From positions 1 to 64,000 of the forward strand of contig NZ_JAAWWP010000013.1 in assembly GCF_012273655.1 (NCBI RefSeq): a stretch of DNA of 64,000 nucleotides. The letters are read 5' to 3'. How positions within the stretch are numbered: position 1 is the stretch's first letter; the number at the start of each line of letters is the position of its first letter. The notes beneath the pieces were generated by a model. The model made no database searches and was not told the DNA's origin. It saw only the letters and a program-made list of their open reading frames with translations. Positions 39,284-48,096 of the stretch are shown in pieces. The stretch comes from Streptomyces physcomitrii. GTDB taxonomy: Bacteria > Actinomycetota > Actinomycetes > Streptomycetales > Streptomycetaceae. The position numbers and the translations under genes were made by a program.

Positions 39284-40705
39284 ATGCCCTCCCCCCTCTC
39301 GCCGGACCGCCCTGATGGACGGCCGCCCGGCCGCGACGCGGTCGACGCCCTCATCAGCCGGACCCGCGGTCTGCGCGGCGAGGTGGTGGCGGTGCGGCGC
39401 GGGACGCCCGAGGACGGGGATCCGCGGGGGCGCTGGCAGCGGGCCCTGTTCGACCTGGCCGTGCGCCACCTCGACGAACTGGACGAACACCTGGCGCAGC
39501 TGCGCGACGGACCCGCCCCGCCGACCGGGCCCGAGCAGGTGCCCGCACAGCGCCGCCGGGCCGATGTCCCCGCCCCCGCCTCGCTGTTCGGCCGGGTCGG
39601 CAGCGCGGAGTGGAATCTGCTCACCGGCGAGGTGAACTGGTCGGGCGAGCTGTACGAGATCCTCGGCCGCTCCCCCGCCGCCGATCCGCTGACCCTGGAC
39701 GAACTGCCCGCGCTGGCGCACGAGGACGATCGGGCGATGCTCACGGCCCTGCTCATGGACTGCCTGGTCGAGGCGAAGCCGATCGACGGCGAGTTCCGCG
39801 TGCTGCACCCGGGCGGCGCCGTACGCACGGTGCACATGATGGCCGAGCCGGTGCTCGACCAGGACGGCGGCACCGGATCGATGTGGGGGGTGCTGCGCGA
39901 TGTGAGCGAACTGCGGCGCGGCGAGCGCGCCCTGGACGACAGCCGCGGCTTCCTGGAGCGGCGCCTGCACCTCGCCCAGACCGAGCACCGGCTCGCGGTG
40001 GAGCTCCAGGAGTCGGTGCTGCCGCCCTGGCGGGGCTCGCTCGGCGGCGCCCACGGCAGCGGCTCCCTCGACCTGGCGGCCCGCTACCTCCCCTCCGCGA
40101 CCGCCTCGCTCATCGGCGGCGACTGGTACGACGCGCTGCCGCTGCCCGACGGCCGCAGCCTGCTGAGCGTCGGCGACCTGACCGGGCACGGCGTGACCGT
40201 GACCTCGGGCATGGCGATGCTCCTCGGCGCCCTGCGCGGCATGGCGGTGGCCGGCACCGAACCGGGCAGCCTGCTCGGCTGGCTCAACCAGCTCATGGAC
40301 TCCTCCGTGCAGCCCGCTCTCGGCAGCGCCGTGTGCTGCCGCTTCGACCCCGCCGCCCGGAGCATCGACTGGGCGCAGGCCGGACACCCCGCCCCGCTGC
40401 TGTTCCGCGACGGGACGGGGCGCGCCCTCCCCCCTCCGGAGGGTGTGCTGCTCGGCGCCACCTCGGGCGCCGTCTACGAGCAGCGCACCGAGCGGCTGCT
40501 GCCCGGGGACGTACTCCTGCTGCACACCGACGGGCTGGTCCCGCGGCGTGCCGGGGCGGCCGCCCAGGAGCGGCTGCTCGCGCTGGCCCCGCGACTGGCC
40601 GGGGCCCGCTCCGCGCAGGCCTGTGTGCGCACGATCGTCGAGGAGTTCGGCGAGATCGAGCGCGAGGACGACGCCTGCGTGCTCGTCGCGCGGCTTCCCC
40701 TCTGA
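39284..40705 (+). CDS. PAS-domain PP2C (SpoIIE-type) protein phosphatase
   Basis: 473 residues; the ATG at 39284 has GGAG 6 bases upstream. After a short helical N-terminus, residues about 103-205 form a PAS domain (GSAEWNLLTGEVNWSGELYEI, ending GVLRDVSELRRGER). Residues about 245-470 form a PPM/SpoIIE phosphatase domain with metal-binding Asp in GGDWYDALPLPDGR and VGDLTGHG, then AGHPAPLLF and the terminal DDACVLV. Such proteins typically dephosphorylate anti-sigma-factor antagonists in response to a PAS-sensed signal. No partner anti-sigma gene is adjacent. Confidence 0.9.
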   Translation: MPSPLSPDRPDGRPPGRDAVDALISRTRGLRGEVVAVRRGTPEDGDPRGRWQRALFDLAVRHLDELDEHLAQLRDGPAPPTGPEQVPAQRRRADVPAPASLFGRVGSAEWNLLTGEVNWSGELYEILGRSPAADPLTLDELPALAHEDDRAMLTALLMDCLVEAKPIDGEFRVLHPGGAVRTVHMMAEPVLDQDGGTGSMWGVLRDVSELRRGERALDDSRGFLERRLHLAQTEHRLAVELQESVLPPWRGSLGGAHGSGSLDLAARYLPSATASLIGGDWYDALPLPDGRSLLSVGDLTGHGVTVTSGMAMLLGALRGMAVAGTEPGSLLGWLNQLMDSSVQPALGSAVCCRFDPAARSIDWAQAGHPAPLLFRDGTGRALPPPEGVLLGATSGAVYEQRTERLLPGDVLLLHTDGLVPRRAGAAAQERLLALAPRLAGARSAQACVRTIVEEFGEIEREDDACVLVARLPL

Positions 40706-40815
40706 CCGGGCGTACGGAGTCGGCGTACGGGGTCGGTGTCCGTCGTCGGGCAGGGGTGACCGGCGTCCGGTGCCGGTGTCCGGGCGGGCGGCGATGCGTG
40801 TCGGCGAGGGGGTGT

Positions 40816-42327
40816 TCAGACCGGGCGGCCGCCCTTGCCCTTCCCCTTTCCGGTGCCCTTGCCGACCTGCTTCGGCATCGCCAGCTGGATCTCGCTGCGC
40901 AGCTCCTCGATCCGGGGGTACCCGGCGTACTGGCCGGTGAGCCGGTACATCTCGCGCAGCCGGTCCCAGGTCCGGTGCGAGGAGTTGGAGCCCATGGAGA
41001 CCAGCGCGAGCCGCGCGTAGCGGTCCGCCTGCTCCGGGTCGTCAGCGAGGAAGCACGCCGAGGCCAGCGAGAGGTAGTCGAAGATCTGCGAGCGCTGCCG
41101 CCCCTGGGCGCGCAGTTCGATCGCCTCCTTGGCGTGGCGCTGGGCCGTGTTCGCCGCCGCGGGATCGTGCTCGGCGAGGGTGCGGTACGCGAGCGCCTGC
41201 ATGCCGTGCAGGTCCGCCTCGTCGAACATCTGCATCCAACTGGGCGGCGGCACATCGCCCTTGTCCGAGACGAAGAGGTCCTCCGCCGCGCCGAGGGTGC
41301 GCCGCATGGCCTGCCCCTGGCCCATCGAGGCCTGCGCCCAGGCCTCGATGGTGAAGAGCATCGCCCGGGTGCGCGGCAGGGTCTGGTCCCCGGAGCCCGA
41401 CTTGGCGAGCTTCATCAGGTCCAGGGCGTCGTCGGGCCGGCCCAGGTGCACCATCTGCCGCGCGGCCCGCGAGAGGGCCTCACCGGCGCGGGGCCGGTCG
41501 CCGCCCTCCCGGGCCGCGTGCGCGGCGATCACGAAGTACTTCTGGGCGGTGGGTTCGAGGCCCACGTCGTGCGACATCCACCCGGCCAGTACGGCGAGGT
41601 TGGCGGCGACGCCCCACAGGCGCCGGTGGAGATGGTCGGGGTGGCGGTAACTGAGCATGCCGCCCACCTCGTTGAGCTGGCCGACCACCGCCTTGCGCTG
41701 GAGCCCGCCGCCGCGGGCGGCGTCCCAGGCGCGGAACACCTCCACCGAGCGTTCCAGTTCCTCGATCTCCTGGGAGCCGATGGGGGCGGCTTCGTATCGG
41801 TCGAACCCGGCGGGTTCTGCGTGCAGGGGGTTGTCGGTCGTGGGGGTGGCAGCCGCGAGGGCCGGATCGGTGCGCAGCCAGTCGTGCATGGCGCTGCTGA
41901 GTGCGGATCCCGCGGCGAGCGCGGCACCCGCGCCCACCAAGCCGCGTCGGTTGAGCATGAGGTCCATTCCCGTGAATTCGGTGAGGACCGCGGCAGTCCG
42001 CTCAGGCGCCCAAGGCACTCCGTCGGGATGCTGCTCGCTTCCGCCGACGAGCCGTTTCCCCGCACGCCCGTGGCGGACCAGTCCGAGATCCTCGATGGTC
42101 ACGACACGGCCGAGTCGCTCGGTGAACAGCGCCGCCAGCACCCTCGGCACCGGATCGCGCGGGATCTCTCCCCGGTCGATCCAGCGCCGCACCCGCGAGG
42201 TGTCCGTGGCCAGTTGCGGATGGCCCATGGCCGCCGCCTGCCGGTTCACGAGTCTCGCGAGCTCGCCCTTGGACCAGCCGGTCAGGCCGAACAGGTCCGA
42301 AAGGCGGGTGTTGGGTGCGCCGCTCAC
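40816..42327 (-). CDS. nsdA: NsdA-like regulator of differentiation and antibiotic production
   Basis: 503 residues from GTG 42327, preceded by a GGGGG purine stretch; the open frame extends further without coding character. The N-terminal ~70 residues (NTRLSDLFGLTGWSKGELARL, then TDTSRVRRWIDRGEIPRDPV) form a helix-turn-helix-like region. The C-terminal ~300 residues are helical repeats of the TPR type. The length and N-terminus match, from memory, NsdA, known in Streptomyces coelicolor as a negative regulator of sporulation and antibiotic synthesis. The very C-terminus is Lys/Gly-rich. It lies 19 kb from the PKS. I am fairly but not fully sure of the name. Confidence 0.7.
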   Translation of the reverse strand: MSGAPNTRLSDLFGLTGWSKGELARLVNRQAAAMGHPQLATDTSRVRRWIDRGEIPRDPVPRVLAALFTERLGRVVTIEDLGLVRHGRAGKRLVGGSEQHPDGVPWAPERTAAVLTEFTGMDLMLNRRGLVGAGAALAAGSALSSAMHDWLRTDPALAAATPTTDNPLHAEPAGFDRYEAAPIGSQEIEELERSVEVFRAWDAARGGGLQRKAVVGQLNEVGGMLSYRHPDHLHRRLWGVAANLAVLAGWMSHDVGLEPTAQKYFVIAAHAAREGGDRPRAGEALSRAARQMVHLGRPDDALDLMKLAKSGSGDQTLPRTRAMLFTIEAWAQASMGQGQAMRRTLGAAEDLFVSDKGDVPPPSWMQMFDEADLHGMQALAYRTLAEHDPAAANTAQRHAKEAIELRAQGRQRSQIFDYLSLASACFLADDPEQADRYARLALVSMGSNSSHRTWDRLREMYRLTGQYAGYPRIEELRSEIQLAMPKQVGKGTGKGKGKGGRPV

Positions 42328-42354
42328 GTCAAGCCCCCAGGTTCTCGGCTGAGT

Positions 42355-42373
42355 TGACAGTACCCAGCTGTCA
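42355..42373. promoter_or_regulatory. TGACAG-N7-CTGTCA dyad before the NsdA-like gene
   Basis: Perfect 6-bp inverted repeat (42355-42360 and 42368-42373), 28 bp upstream of the NsdA-like start, where it would overlap the promoter. Confidence 0.4.
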
Positions 42374-42390
42374 GTTGCGGAGCGACTATT

Positions 42391-42420
42391 CGCCAGGGTT
42401 CGCCAGGGTCCGCCAGATGG
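42391..42420. repeat. Three tandem 10-bp repeats in the nsdA-phosphotransferase intergenic region
   Basis: CGCCAGGGTT, CGCCAGGGTC and CGCCAGATGG follow one another without gaps. The exact 10-bp period places each copy on the same face of the helix, as in cooperative protein-binding sites. Next to the 6-bp dyad in the divergent promoter region. Confidence 0.55.
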
Positions 42421-42558
42421 TGTGCCAGTGGGCCACCGGTGTCTGGTAGAGGTGCGCCACCCCGCCCCGGTGACCGAGGGAGCTCTCCCCAGGGTGCACC
42501 GGAGGCCACCGGGCGGGTGGCGCCGTCTCACTGGCACACGAAGGGATCTGTACCGGCC

Positions 42559-43668
42559 ATGTACACAGCATCGTCCTCCGTGTCCGCCCCGCCCCGGCCC
42601 GCACGGCTCCGGCCACCGTCCGGCGGTCCCTCTCCGGATCCGGCGCGGCCCGTCGCCACCCCCTCCCCCCGCGTGGGCGGCCAGACCCGCTTAGGCGCCC
42701 GCGGTACGCCCGCGCTGAGCGGAAGACTCGACCTCTCCGGGCAGCAGGGCGCGCAGCTGCGCGCCGCCCTGGTCTCGGTGCACCGCGTCTGCCCGGAGTT
42801 CAACCCGGTGCAGCTGCTGCGGCGCAGCCAGCGCTCCGTCCTCCTGGTGGGCACCACCGGCCGCAGCACCGCGGTCGCCAAGGTCCTGATCGACACCTCC
42901 GCGCGCTCCATGGAGCGGATGCAGCACGAAATAGCTGCCTACCGCGCCTTCGTCCGGCACCGGCCGCCGGTACGCGCGCCCCGGCTCATCGCCGCCGACC
43001 CGGACAGCGGGACCCTGGTCGTCGAGCGGCTGCCCGGACGGATGGCGGCGGCCCAGCGGCACCCGGTGGAGGCGCCGCCGCGCGCCGACGTCCGTGCCGT
43101 GCTCGACGCCCTGTACCTCCTCAACCGGTGGACGCCGCCCGAGGAGTGCTTCGGCCGGCCCCTCGACTACACCGAACTGATGGCCCGCGACCACGAGCGG
43201 GGCCTGCTGACCGACCGCGACCTGGACGATCTGCAGAAGCTGCTGCACGGCTTCGCGCAGTCCGCGGGGCGCTTCGGCGGCTTCCAGTTCTGCCACGGAG
43301 ACGCCCTGCTGCCGAATGTGCTGCTCTCCCCCGGCGGGCCGGTGCTCGTCGACTGGGAGCGCGCGGGCTGGTATCTGCCGGGCTACGACCTGGCCACCCT
43401 GTGGGCGGTGCTCGGCGACGCTCCCATGGCGCGCCGCCGCATCAGCCGGCTCGCGCACCGGGAGGGCCCCGCCGCCCGGGACGCCTTCCTGGTCAATCTG
43501 ATGCTGGTCCTCACCAGGGAGATCCGTCTCTACGAGGCCGCCGCCCAGCGGGCCCTGCGCGAGTCCGGCGCCTCCGCGGGCGAGGAGCACCGGCTGCTGC
43601 TCCGCCGGCTGCACGAGGACGCCAACCTGGCGCGCAAGGCGGTACGGGCCGCGGTGGGCACCCGCTGA
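42559..43668 (+). CDS. APH-type phosphotransferase
   Basis: 369 residues from ATG 42559; GAAGGG lies about 12 bases upstream. The N-terminal ~50 residues are Pro/Ser-rich and probably disordered. The rest is an aminoglycoside-phosphotransferase/kinase-like fold: a lysine in TAVAKVLID, the catalytic [11 protein letters not shown] and the metal site [18 protein letters not shown]. Proteins of this group phosphorylate small molecules such as antibiotics or choline. Substrate unknown. Divergent from the NsdA-like gene across a repeat-rich control region. Confidence 0.82.
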   Translation: MYTASSSVSAPPRPARLRPPSGGPSPDPARPVATPSPRVGGQTRLGARGTPALSGRLDLSGQQGAQLRAALVSVHRVCPEFNPVQLLRRSQRSVLLVGTTGRSTAVAKVLIDTSARSMERMQHEIAAYRAFVRHRPPVRAPRLIAADPDSGTLVVERLPGRMAAAQRHPVEAPPRADVRAVLDALYLLNRWTPPEECFGRPLDYTELMARDHERGLLTDRDLDDLQKLLHGFAQSAGRFGGFQFCHGDALLPNVLLSPGGPVLVDWERAGWYLPGYDLATLWAVLGDAPMARRRISRLAHREGPAARDAFLVNLMLVLTREIRLYEAAAQRALRESGASAGEEHRLLLRRLHEDANLARKAVRAAVGTR

Positions 43669-43681
43669 CCACGTGTCGCGA

Positions 43682-43715
43682 AGGGCCTGCTGGGCGCCTG
43701 AACCCAGCAGGCCCT
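43682..43715 (+). terminator. Terminator of the phosphotransferase gene
   Basis: AGGGCCTGCTGGG (43682-43694) pairs perfectly with 43703-43715 over an 8-base loop, 13 bp after the stop codon. Confidence 0.88.
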
Positions 43716-44035
43716 CCGCGGCATCCGCAGCGGGAGCACCACCCCTCGGTCACCGCGCCCCGACCGGCTCCGCGGACGTAGCGCCGCCGCCTCCCCTCGG
43801 CCGTACGCCCGCGCGCCGCCCGGCCGTGCCGCCGGGTATCCGCCCGCACCCCGGCGGCCTGCCCCCGAACAGGTGGCGACGGCGAAATCCGGCCACCGCG
43901 GCAGCCCACTTCCAACTCGCCTCCCACCAGGGCACATTGGTCCAGTCCACTGAAGCGGCGCAGGCGGTGTCGCCTTTGCGGCGAAACCCGGTCTTCACAG
44001 CGCTGACATGCGCAAATTCCGGTGGCTGGGCATGA

Positions 44036-44064
44036 TTGACGGATCGTCGGCAAGCGGGTACCAC
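44036..44064 (+). promoter_or_regulatory. Candidate promoter of the amidase gene
   Basis: TTGACG (44036-44041) and TACCAC (44059-44064) at 17 bp spacing, about 55 bp before the TTG start. The -35 is near consensus, the -10 imperfect. Confidence 0.45.
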
Positions 44065-44118
44065 TGACGCACACTCGGCCCGCTCGCCCCACGCGCCGTA
44101 CCGTCCCAGGAGGCTTCC

Positions 44119-46095
44119 TTGCGAGGACCCGCCACAGATCGCGCCACCCCGAGACCGCGACGCCTGCACTCCGCCCTCGGCGCCGCCGCCGCGGCCGCAC
44201 TGCTGCTCCCGCTCTTCGGCGCCGCCCCCTCGGGTGCCGAGGAGACCGCGGCACCGGACCGCCTGCAGCGGGCGTTCAGCTCCGCCGCCGGGGCCTACCA
44301 CGTACCGCAGAGCGTGCTGCTCGGCGTCTCCTACCTCCAGTCCCGCTGGGACAGCCACAACGGCGCCCCCAGCGTCTCCGGCGGCTACGGACCCATGCAC
44401 CTCACCGACGCGCGCACCGCCCTGAAGCACGCGCCGCACCACAGCGAGGGCGGCGAGGACCCGCGCGGCGACAGCTCGCGGCGCGCCCTGCGGCCGAGCG
44501 CCCCGGCGCCGGACACGGCCGAGCTGCCCGCCCGGCTCACCACCCTGACCAGGGCGGCCGAACTGACCGGCCTGAAGCCGGCCGAGCTGCGCGGCGACCC
44601 GGCGGCGAACATCCGCGGCGGCGCGGCCCTCCTCGCCGCCGAGCAGAAGCGCCTCGGCAAGCCGCTCAGCGCACGGCCCGCCGACTGGTACGCCGCCGTC
44701 GGCCGGTTCTCCGGCGCCGAGGACAGCGCCACCGCCGCCGCCTACGCCAACGACGTCTTCGCCGTCATCCGCGACGGGCAGCAGCGCACCAACGACACCG
44801 GCCAGCGCCTGCGCCTGGTCGCCGTGCCCGGACTGGAGCCGAAGGCCTCCGAGGCACAGCGGATGGGGCTGCGGCGCGCCGCGGCCAAGGGCACCGAGTG
44901 CCCGGCGACGGTCTCCTGCGAGTGGATCCCGGCGCCCTACGAGGAGTTCGGCGACGAGGACTACGGCAACCACGACCTCGCGGACCGCCCCAAGGACCAG
45001 GGCATCGACTACATCGTCGTGCACGACACCGAGGGGTCCTGGGACACCACCCTGAAGCTGGTGCAGGACCCGACGTACGTCTCCTGGCACTACACGCTGC
45101 GCTCCACCGACGGGCACATCGCCCAGCACGTGAAGACCAAGGACGTCGGCTGGCACGCGGGCAACTGGTACATCAACTCCAAGTCGGTGGGCCTGGAGCA
45201 CGAGGGCTTCCTCGCCTCCCCGGACGCCTGGTACACGGAGGCGATGTACCGCACCTCGGCGCGCCTGGTGAAGTACCTGGCGCAGAAGTTCGACATCCCG
45301 CTGGACCGGCAGCACATCCTCGGCCACGACACCGTGCCCGGCACCACCACCTCCACGATCCCGGGCATGCACACCGACCCCGGCCCGTACTGGAACTGGC
45401 AGCACTACTTCTCGCTGCTCGGCAAGCCGCTGCCGCACCGGGGTGCCACCCGGGGCGAACTGGTCACCATCGCCCCGGAGTACGCGAAGAACAAGCCCGC
45501 GTTCACCGGCTGCGCCAAGGCCGGCGAGGCCTGCGCCCCGCACGGGTCCAGCGCGGTACGCGTCTACACCGAGCCGAGCGAGGACGCCCCGCTGATCAAG
45601 GACATCGGTCTGCGCCCCGGCGGCGAGGACTCCACGATCGACGTCAACGACCTGGGCTCGCGCCTGTCCGCCGGGCAGCAGTACGCCCTGGCCGACAAGA
45701 AGGGCGACTGGACCGCGGTCTGGTACCTCGGTCAGAAGGCCTGGTTCAAGAACCCCGCCAAGGCGCCCACCGCGGTGTCCGGCTCGGGCTCCGTGATCAC
45801 CCCCAAGGCGGGCAAGGCCGAGGTGCCGGTCTACGGCAGGGCCTACCCCGAGAAGGCGGCCTACCCCGAGGGCGTCCCGGTGCAGGAGGTCTCCCCGCTG
45901 CCGTACAAGCTCCTCGCGGGCCAGCGCTACGTCACGGGTGACCGGGTCCCCGGCGAGTACTTCTACGCGCCGACCTTCGACACCGCGCCGCACCGGATCG
46001 TCCGCGGCAAGGACGTCTACTACGAGATCCAGTTCGGCCACCGCATCGCCTACGTACGCGCCGCGGATGTCGACCTGAAGCGCTCCGGCCACTAG
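44119..46095 (+). CDS. Secreted N-acetylmuramoyl-L-alanine amidase
   Basis: 658 residues from a TTG at 44119, justified by AGGAGG 5 bases upstream and by a signal peptide beginning there (SALGAAAAAALLLPLFGAAPSGA). Residues about 50-220 resemble a lytic-transglycosylase-like region (YHVPQSVLLGVSYLQSRWD, GPMHLTDA). Residues about 285-440 are an Amidase_2 domain with zinc ligands in YIVVHDTEG and PGMHTDPGPYWNW plus VSWHYTLRSTDG. The C-terminus (about 455-658) carries SH3-like segments. It would cleave the amide between MurNAc and the stem peptide outside the cell. The two possible cell-wall activities in one chain are notable. Confidence 0.93.
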   Translation: MRGPATDRATPRPRRLHSALGAAAAAALLLPLFGAAPSGAEETAAPDRLQRAFSSAAGAYHVPQSVLLGVSYLQSRWDSHNGAPSVSGGYGPMHLTDARTALKHAPHHSEGGEDPRGDSSRRALRPSAPAPDTAELPARLTTLTRAAELTGLKPAELRGDPAANIRGGAALLAAEQKRLGKPLSARPADWYAAVGRFSGAEDSATAAAYANDVFAVIRDGQQRTNDTGQRLRLVAVPGLEPKASEAQRMGLRRAAAKGTECPATVSCEWIPAPYEEFGDEDYGNHDLADRPKDQGIDYIVVHDTEGSWDTTLKLVQDPTYVSWHYTLRSTDGHIAQHVKTKDVGWHAGNWYINSKSVGLEHEGFLASPDAWYTEAMYRTSARLVKYLAQKFDIPLDRQHILGHDTVPGTTTSTIPGMHTDPGPYWNWQHYFSLLGKPLPHRGATRGELVTIAPEYAKNKPAFTGCAKAGEACAPHGSSAVRVYTEPSEDAPLIKDIGLRPGGEDSTIDVNDLGSRLSAGQQYALADKKGDWTAVWYLGQKAWFKNPAKAPTAVSGSGSVITPKAGKAEVPVYGRAYPEKAAYPEGVPVQEVSPLPYKLLAGQRYVTGDRVPGEYFYAPTFDTAPHRIVRGKDVYYEIQFGHRIAYVRAADVDLKRSGH

Positions 46096-46166
46096 GGGCT
46101 GTCGTCACACTCCCCTCGTCGCCCGGCAGGCGTCGCGACGCAGCGGGGAGTGTGACGACAGGCCCC
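46095..46166 (+). repeat. Long imperfect palindrome after the amidase gene
   Basis: Arms 46095-46115 and 46145-46166 pair over 21 bp with a single bulged base, around a 29-base middle that can itself fold (CGTCGC with GCGACG). It starts at the last base of the stop codon. It can serve as a terminator, but the length and compound structure also resemble a dispersed palindromic repeat. Confidence 0.65.
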
Positions 46167-46272
46167 AGGGAGCAGCGCACTCGGACTCGTCGGGTCCGGA
46201 CCCGCGTGGGGGCGGGCCCGGACCCGACGTATGTCTGTCCATGGCCGGCGGCAGTGGCCTGCGGCCGCGGGC

Positions 46273-46773
46273 TCAGCCCTGCTGGAACAGCTCGGCGGGC
46301 AGCGGCTTGAGGAGGGCGTAGAGGTCGTCGGAGATCGGCCGGTCCCAGGAGGCGATGGTCACCAGGACATCGTCGCTGCGGTCGAACTGCACACAGGAGA
46401 CGCGGCTCTCGGAGAGCTTCACGCGCCGCACGATGAGCAGGTTGTCCCCCTGCATGACCGGCACGTCCTCCTGCCCGACGACGGTCACCTCCTCCTCGTG
46501 TTCGAGGGCGAGCAGCAGCTGCGCCACCTCGAACGGCACCTGCCCCTCCTCGATCTCCCGCGCGGGCGAACCGGGCGGGAGATTCCCGATGATCATCGCC
46601 GGGCCCCGGCCACCGAACAGGTCGTACCGCAGGAAGACACCCTGGCAGCTGCCGTCCGGCGCGGGCAGCAGCCCCGCACCGAGGTTGCCAGGCCAGTCCC
46701 CCGGGTCCATGGCCAGAACGTCGAAATCCGGCCCGGCGGGGTTGGCGGCGCTGCGGCGGCGGAGGAAGGACAT
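46273..46773 (-). CDS. Conserved hypothetical protein
   Basis: 166 residues from ATG 46773; the ribosome site is weak. Soluble, acidic, with alternating short beta-like segments (GPAMIIGNLPPG, EEVTVVGQEDVPVMQGDNLLIVRRVKL, DDVLVTIASWDRP). The first ten residues are basic. I do not recognise a characterised family. It lies 83 bp downstream of the P-loop kinase-like gene in the same direction and may be co-transcribed. Confidence 0.72.
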   Translation of the reverse strand: MSFLRRRSAANPAGPDFDVLAMDPGDWPGNLGAGLLPAPDGSCQGVFLRYDLFGGRGPAMIIGNLPPGSPAREIEEGQVPFEVAQLLLALEHEEEVTVVGQEDVPVMQGDNLLIVRRVKLSESRVSCVQFDRSDDVLVTIASWDRPISDDLYALLKPLPAELFQQG

Positions 46774-46856
46774 GCCGACATGGTACGTGCCCGACCGGCA
46801 CGGACGGCGCGGGGTACGGGGGCCGGGGCGGGCCGCGAACGCCTGTGGGAAGACGG

Positions 46857-47465
46857 CTACCGCGCGGCGGTCATCCGGAGCACCGCCTCGGCCAGTTCCT
46901 CCACGGAGCGGCCGCCGCCCGTGTCCAGCCGGTCGAGCCTCAACCTGGCCGCCTCTCCCAGCACCAGCTCCTGAAAGCCCACCGCCCGGGCCAGAAAGGT
47001 GTCGACGAGGCGGCGCTCCTCTCCGTCCGCCTCGGCGTATCCGGCGGAGTCGTACATCCGGGCGCGGAGCACGGTCTCCTCCGCGGTGAGCCATACGGCG
47101 GCGGTATGGGGGATCCTCAGCTCGGCGACCCGGGCGGGCCACAGCGCGGAGCCCTCGAGGACCAGGCCCGCCGCCCCCTCGTGCCCGGCCGCGGCGCGCC
47201 TGATCAACTCCTCGACGCGGGGCCACAGCCGCGCGTAGTGGTCGAGGACGGAGGAGAGCAACTCGTCCGCGGTGAGCGACCGGTAGTGCTCGGCGACATG
47301 CGGCGGCACCTCCCATCCGGGCATCCGCCAGGGCCGTCCTGGGTGCCGCGCCAGCCCGTCGGTCGACAGGCACGCGTACCCCAGCCGGTCCGCGACCACC
47401 CGCGCGAGGCTGGACTTGCCGACATGCGAGGTCCCTCCGAGCAAGACCACCCGCGCTTGGTGCAT
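46857..47465 (-). CDS. P-loop kinase-like protein
   Basis: 202 residues. A Walker A motif GGTSHVGKSSLAR lies at residues 10-22, and the fold (ACLSTDGLAR, LVLEGSALWPARV, AAVWLTAEETVLRARM) matches small P-loop kinases such as 2-phosphoglycerate kinase or AAA_33-type proteins. The predicted lid has the Arg-rich RARMYDSAGY segment. Substrate unknown. Confidence 0.78.
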   Translation of the reverse strand: MHQARVVLLGGTSHVGKSSLARVVADRLGYACLSTDGLARHPGRPWRMPGWEVPPHVAEHYRSLTADELLSSVLDHYARLWPRVEELIRRAAAGHEGAAGLVLEGSALWPARVAELRIPHTAAVWLTAEETVLRARMYDSAGYAEADGEERRLVDTFLARAVGFQELVLGEAARLRLDRLDTGGGRSVEELAEAVLRMTAAR

Positions 47466-47655
47466 GCCGGTGACTGTACTGAGGGTGGCCGGATGCTGTG
47501 CACAGGTGGTGCCGGGCGGTCGTACCGGAGCGGAATCGGGGGCGGGCGAACGGCGCTCCGCGCCCGAGGCTGTGTCGTTCTCGTGTGAGCGCGCCCGTGC
47601 ACACAGCCCACTCCGGTGAGTGGCCCCGGACGGCCTCGCACGCCCCGCGGCTCGC

Positions 47656-47898
47656 TCAGGTCAGGTCGAACTCGCCCTCGCGGGCGCCGAGTACGAAGGC
47701 TCCCCACTCGTCGGGAGTGAAGATCAGGGAGGGGCTCTCCGGGCGGGTGCTGTTGCGCATGGCGATGAAGCCCTCGACGAAGGCGATCTCGACGTCGCCC
47801 CGGCCGCTGCTGCTGGACCGCCAGCGGGCGCCGCTCAGATCGAGTTCGGGCTTGTTCCAGCCGCCGGGCGGGGCGTGCTCGGTGGTGCTCTCGGACAC
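47656..47898 (-). CDS. DUF397 small protein
   Basis: 80 residues from GTG 47898 with CAGGAG 6 bases upstream. The core WNKPELDLSGARWRSSSSG, VEIAFVEGFIAMRNS and FTPDEWGAFVLGAREGEFDL is the DUF397 signature. These proteins usually sit beside a helix-turn-helix regulator and are thought to modulate it, as in the WhiJ-type systems. No such regulator gene is adjacent here, so this is an orphan copy. Confidence 0.88.
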   Translation of the reverse strand: MSESTTEHAPPGGWNKPELDLSGARWRSSSSGRGDVEIAFVEGFIAMRNSTRPESPSLIFTPDEWGAFVLGAREGEFDLT

Positions 47899-48096
47899 GT
47901 TCTGCTCCTGACGTTCGTCGTCCGCGCGCCAGCCTAGCCACCCGGGCGGGCGCCGGTCAGGGGTTCGGACAAGGCGATCGGCACCCCCGTTCACGTCGTA
48001 CGTCTTGACGACCGGCGTACCCCCTGGATTACTGATCCACGAGGCGCGACCCAATGATCGGTGGCGGCTTCGGCGCAGGTGGCGAGGGGAATGGCG

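Larger units (their letters stand above)
43669..44118 (+). other. Intergenic region before the amidase gene, 450 bp
   Basis: Contains the phosphotransferase terminator at its left end and the amidase promoter candidate at its right. The middle is GC-rich without a recognisable gene. I looked for a c-di-AMP riboswitch, common before cell-wall hydrolases, and did not recognise one. Confidence 0.55.

Noticed and set aside
43669-44118. c-di-AMP (ydaO) riboswitch before the secreted amidase
   Set aside because: Such switches precede many cell-wall hydrolase genes, but I could not find the conserved core in this leader.
43750-46092. 780-codon open frame antisense to the amidase gene
   Set aside because: The amidase frame has a ribosome site, signal peptide and zinc motifs; the antisense frame is composition-driven.
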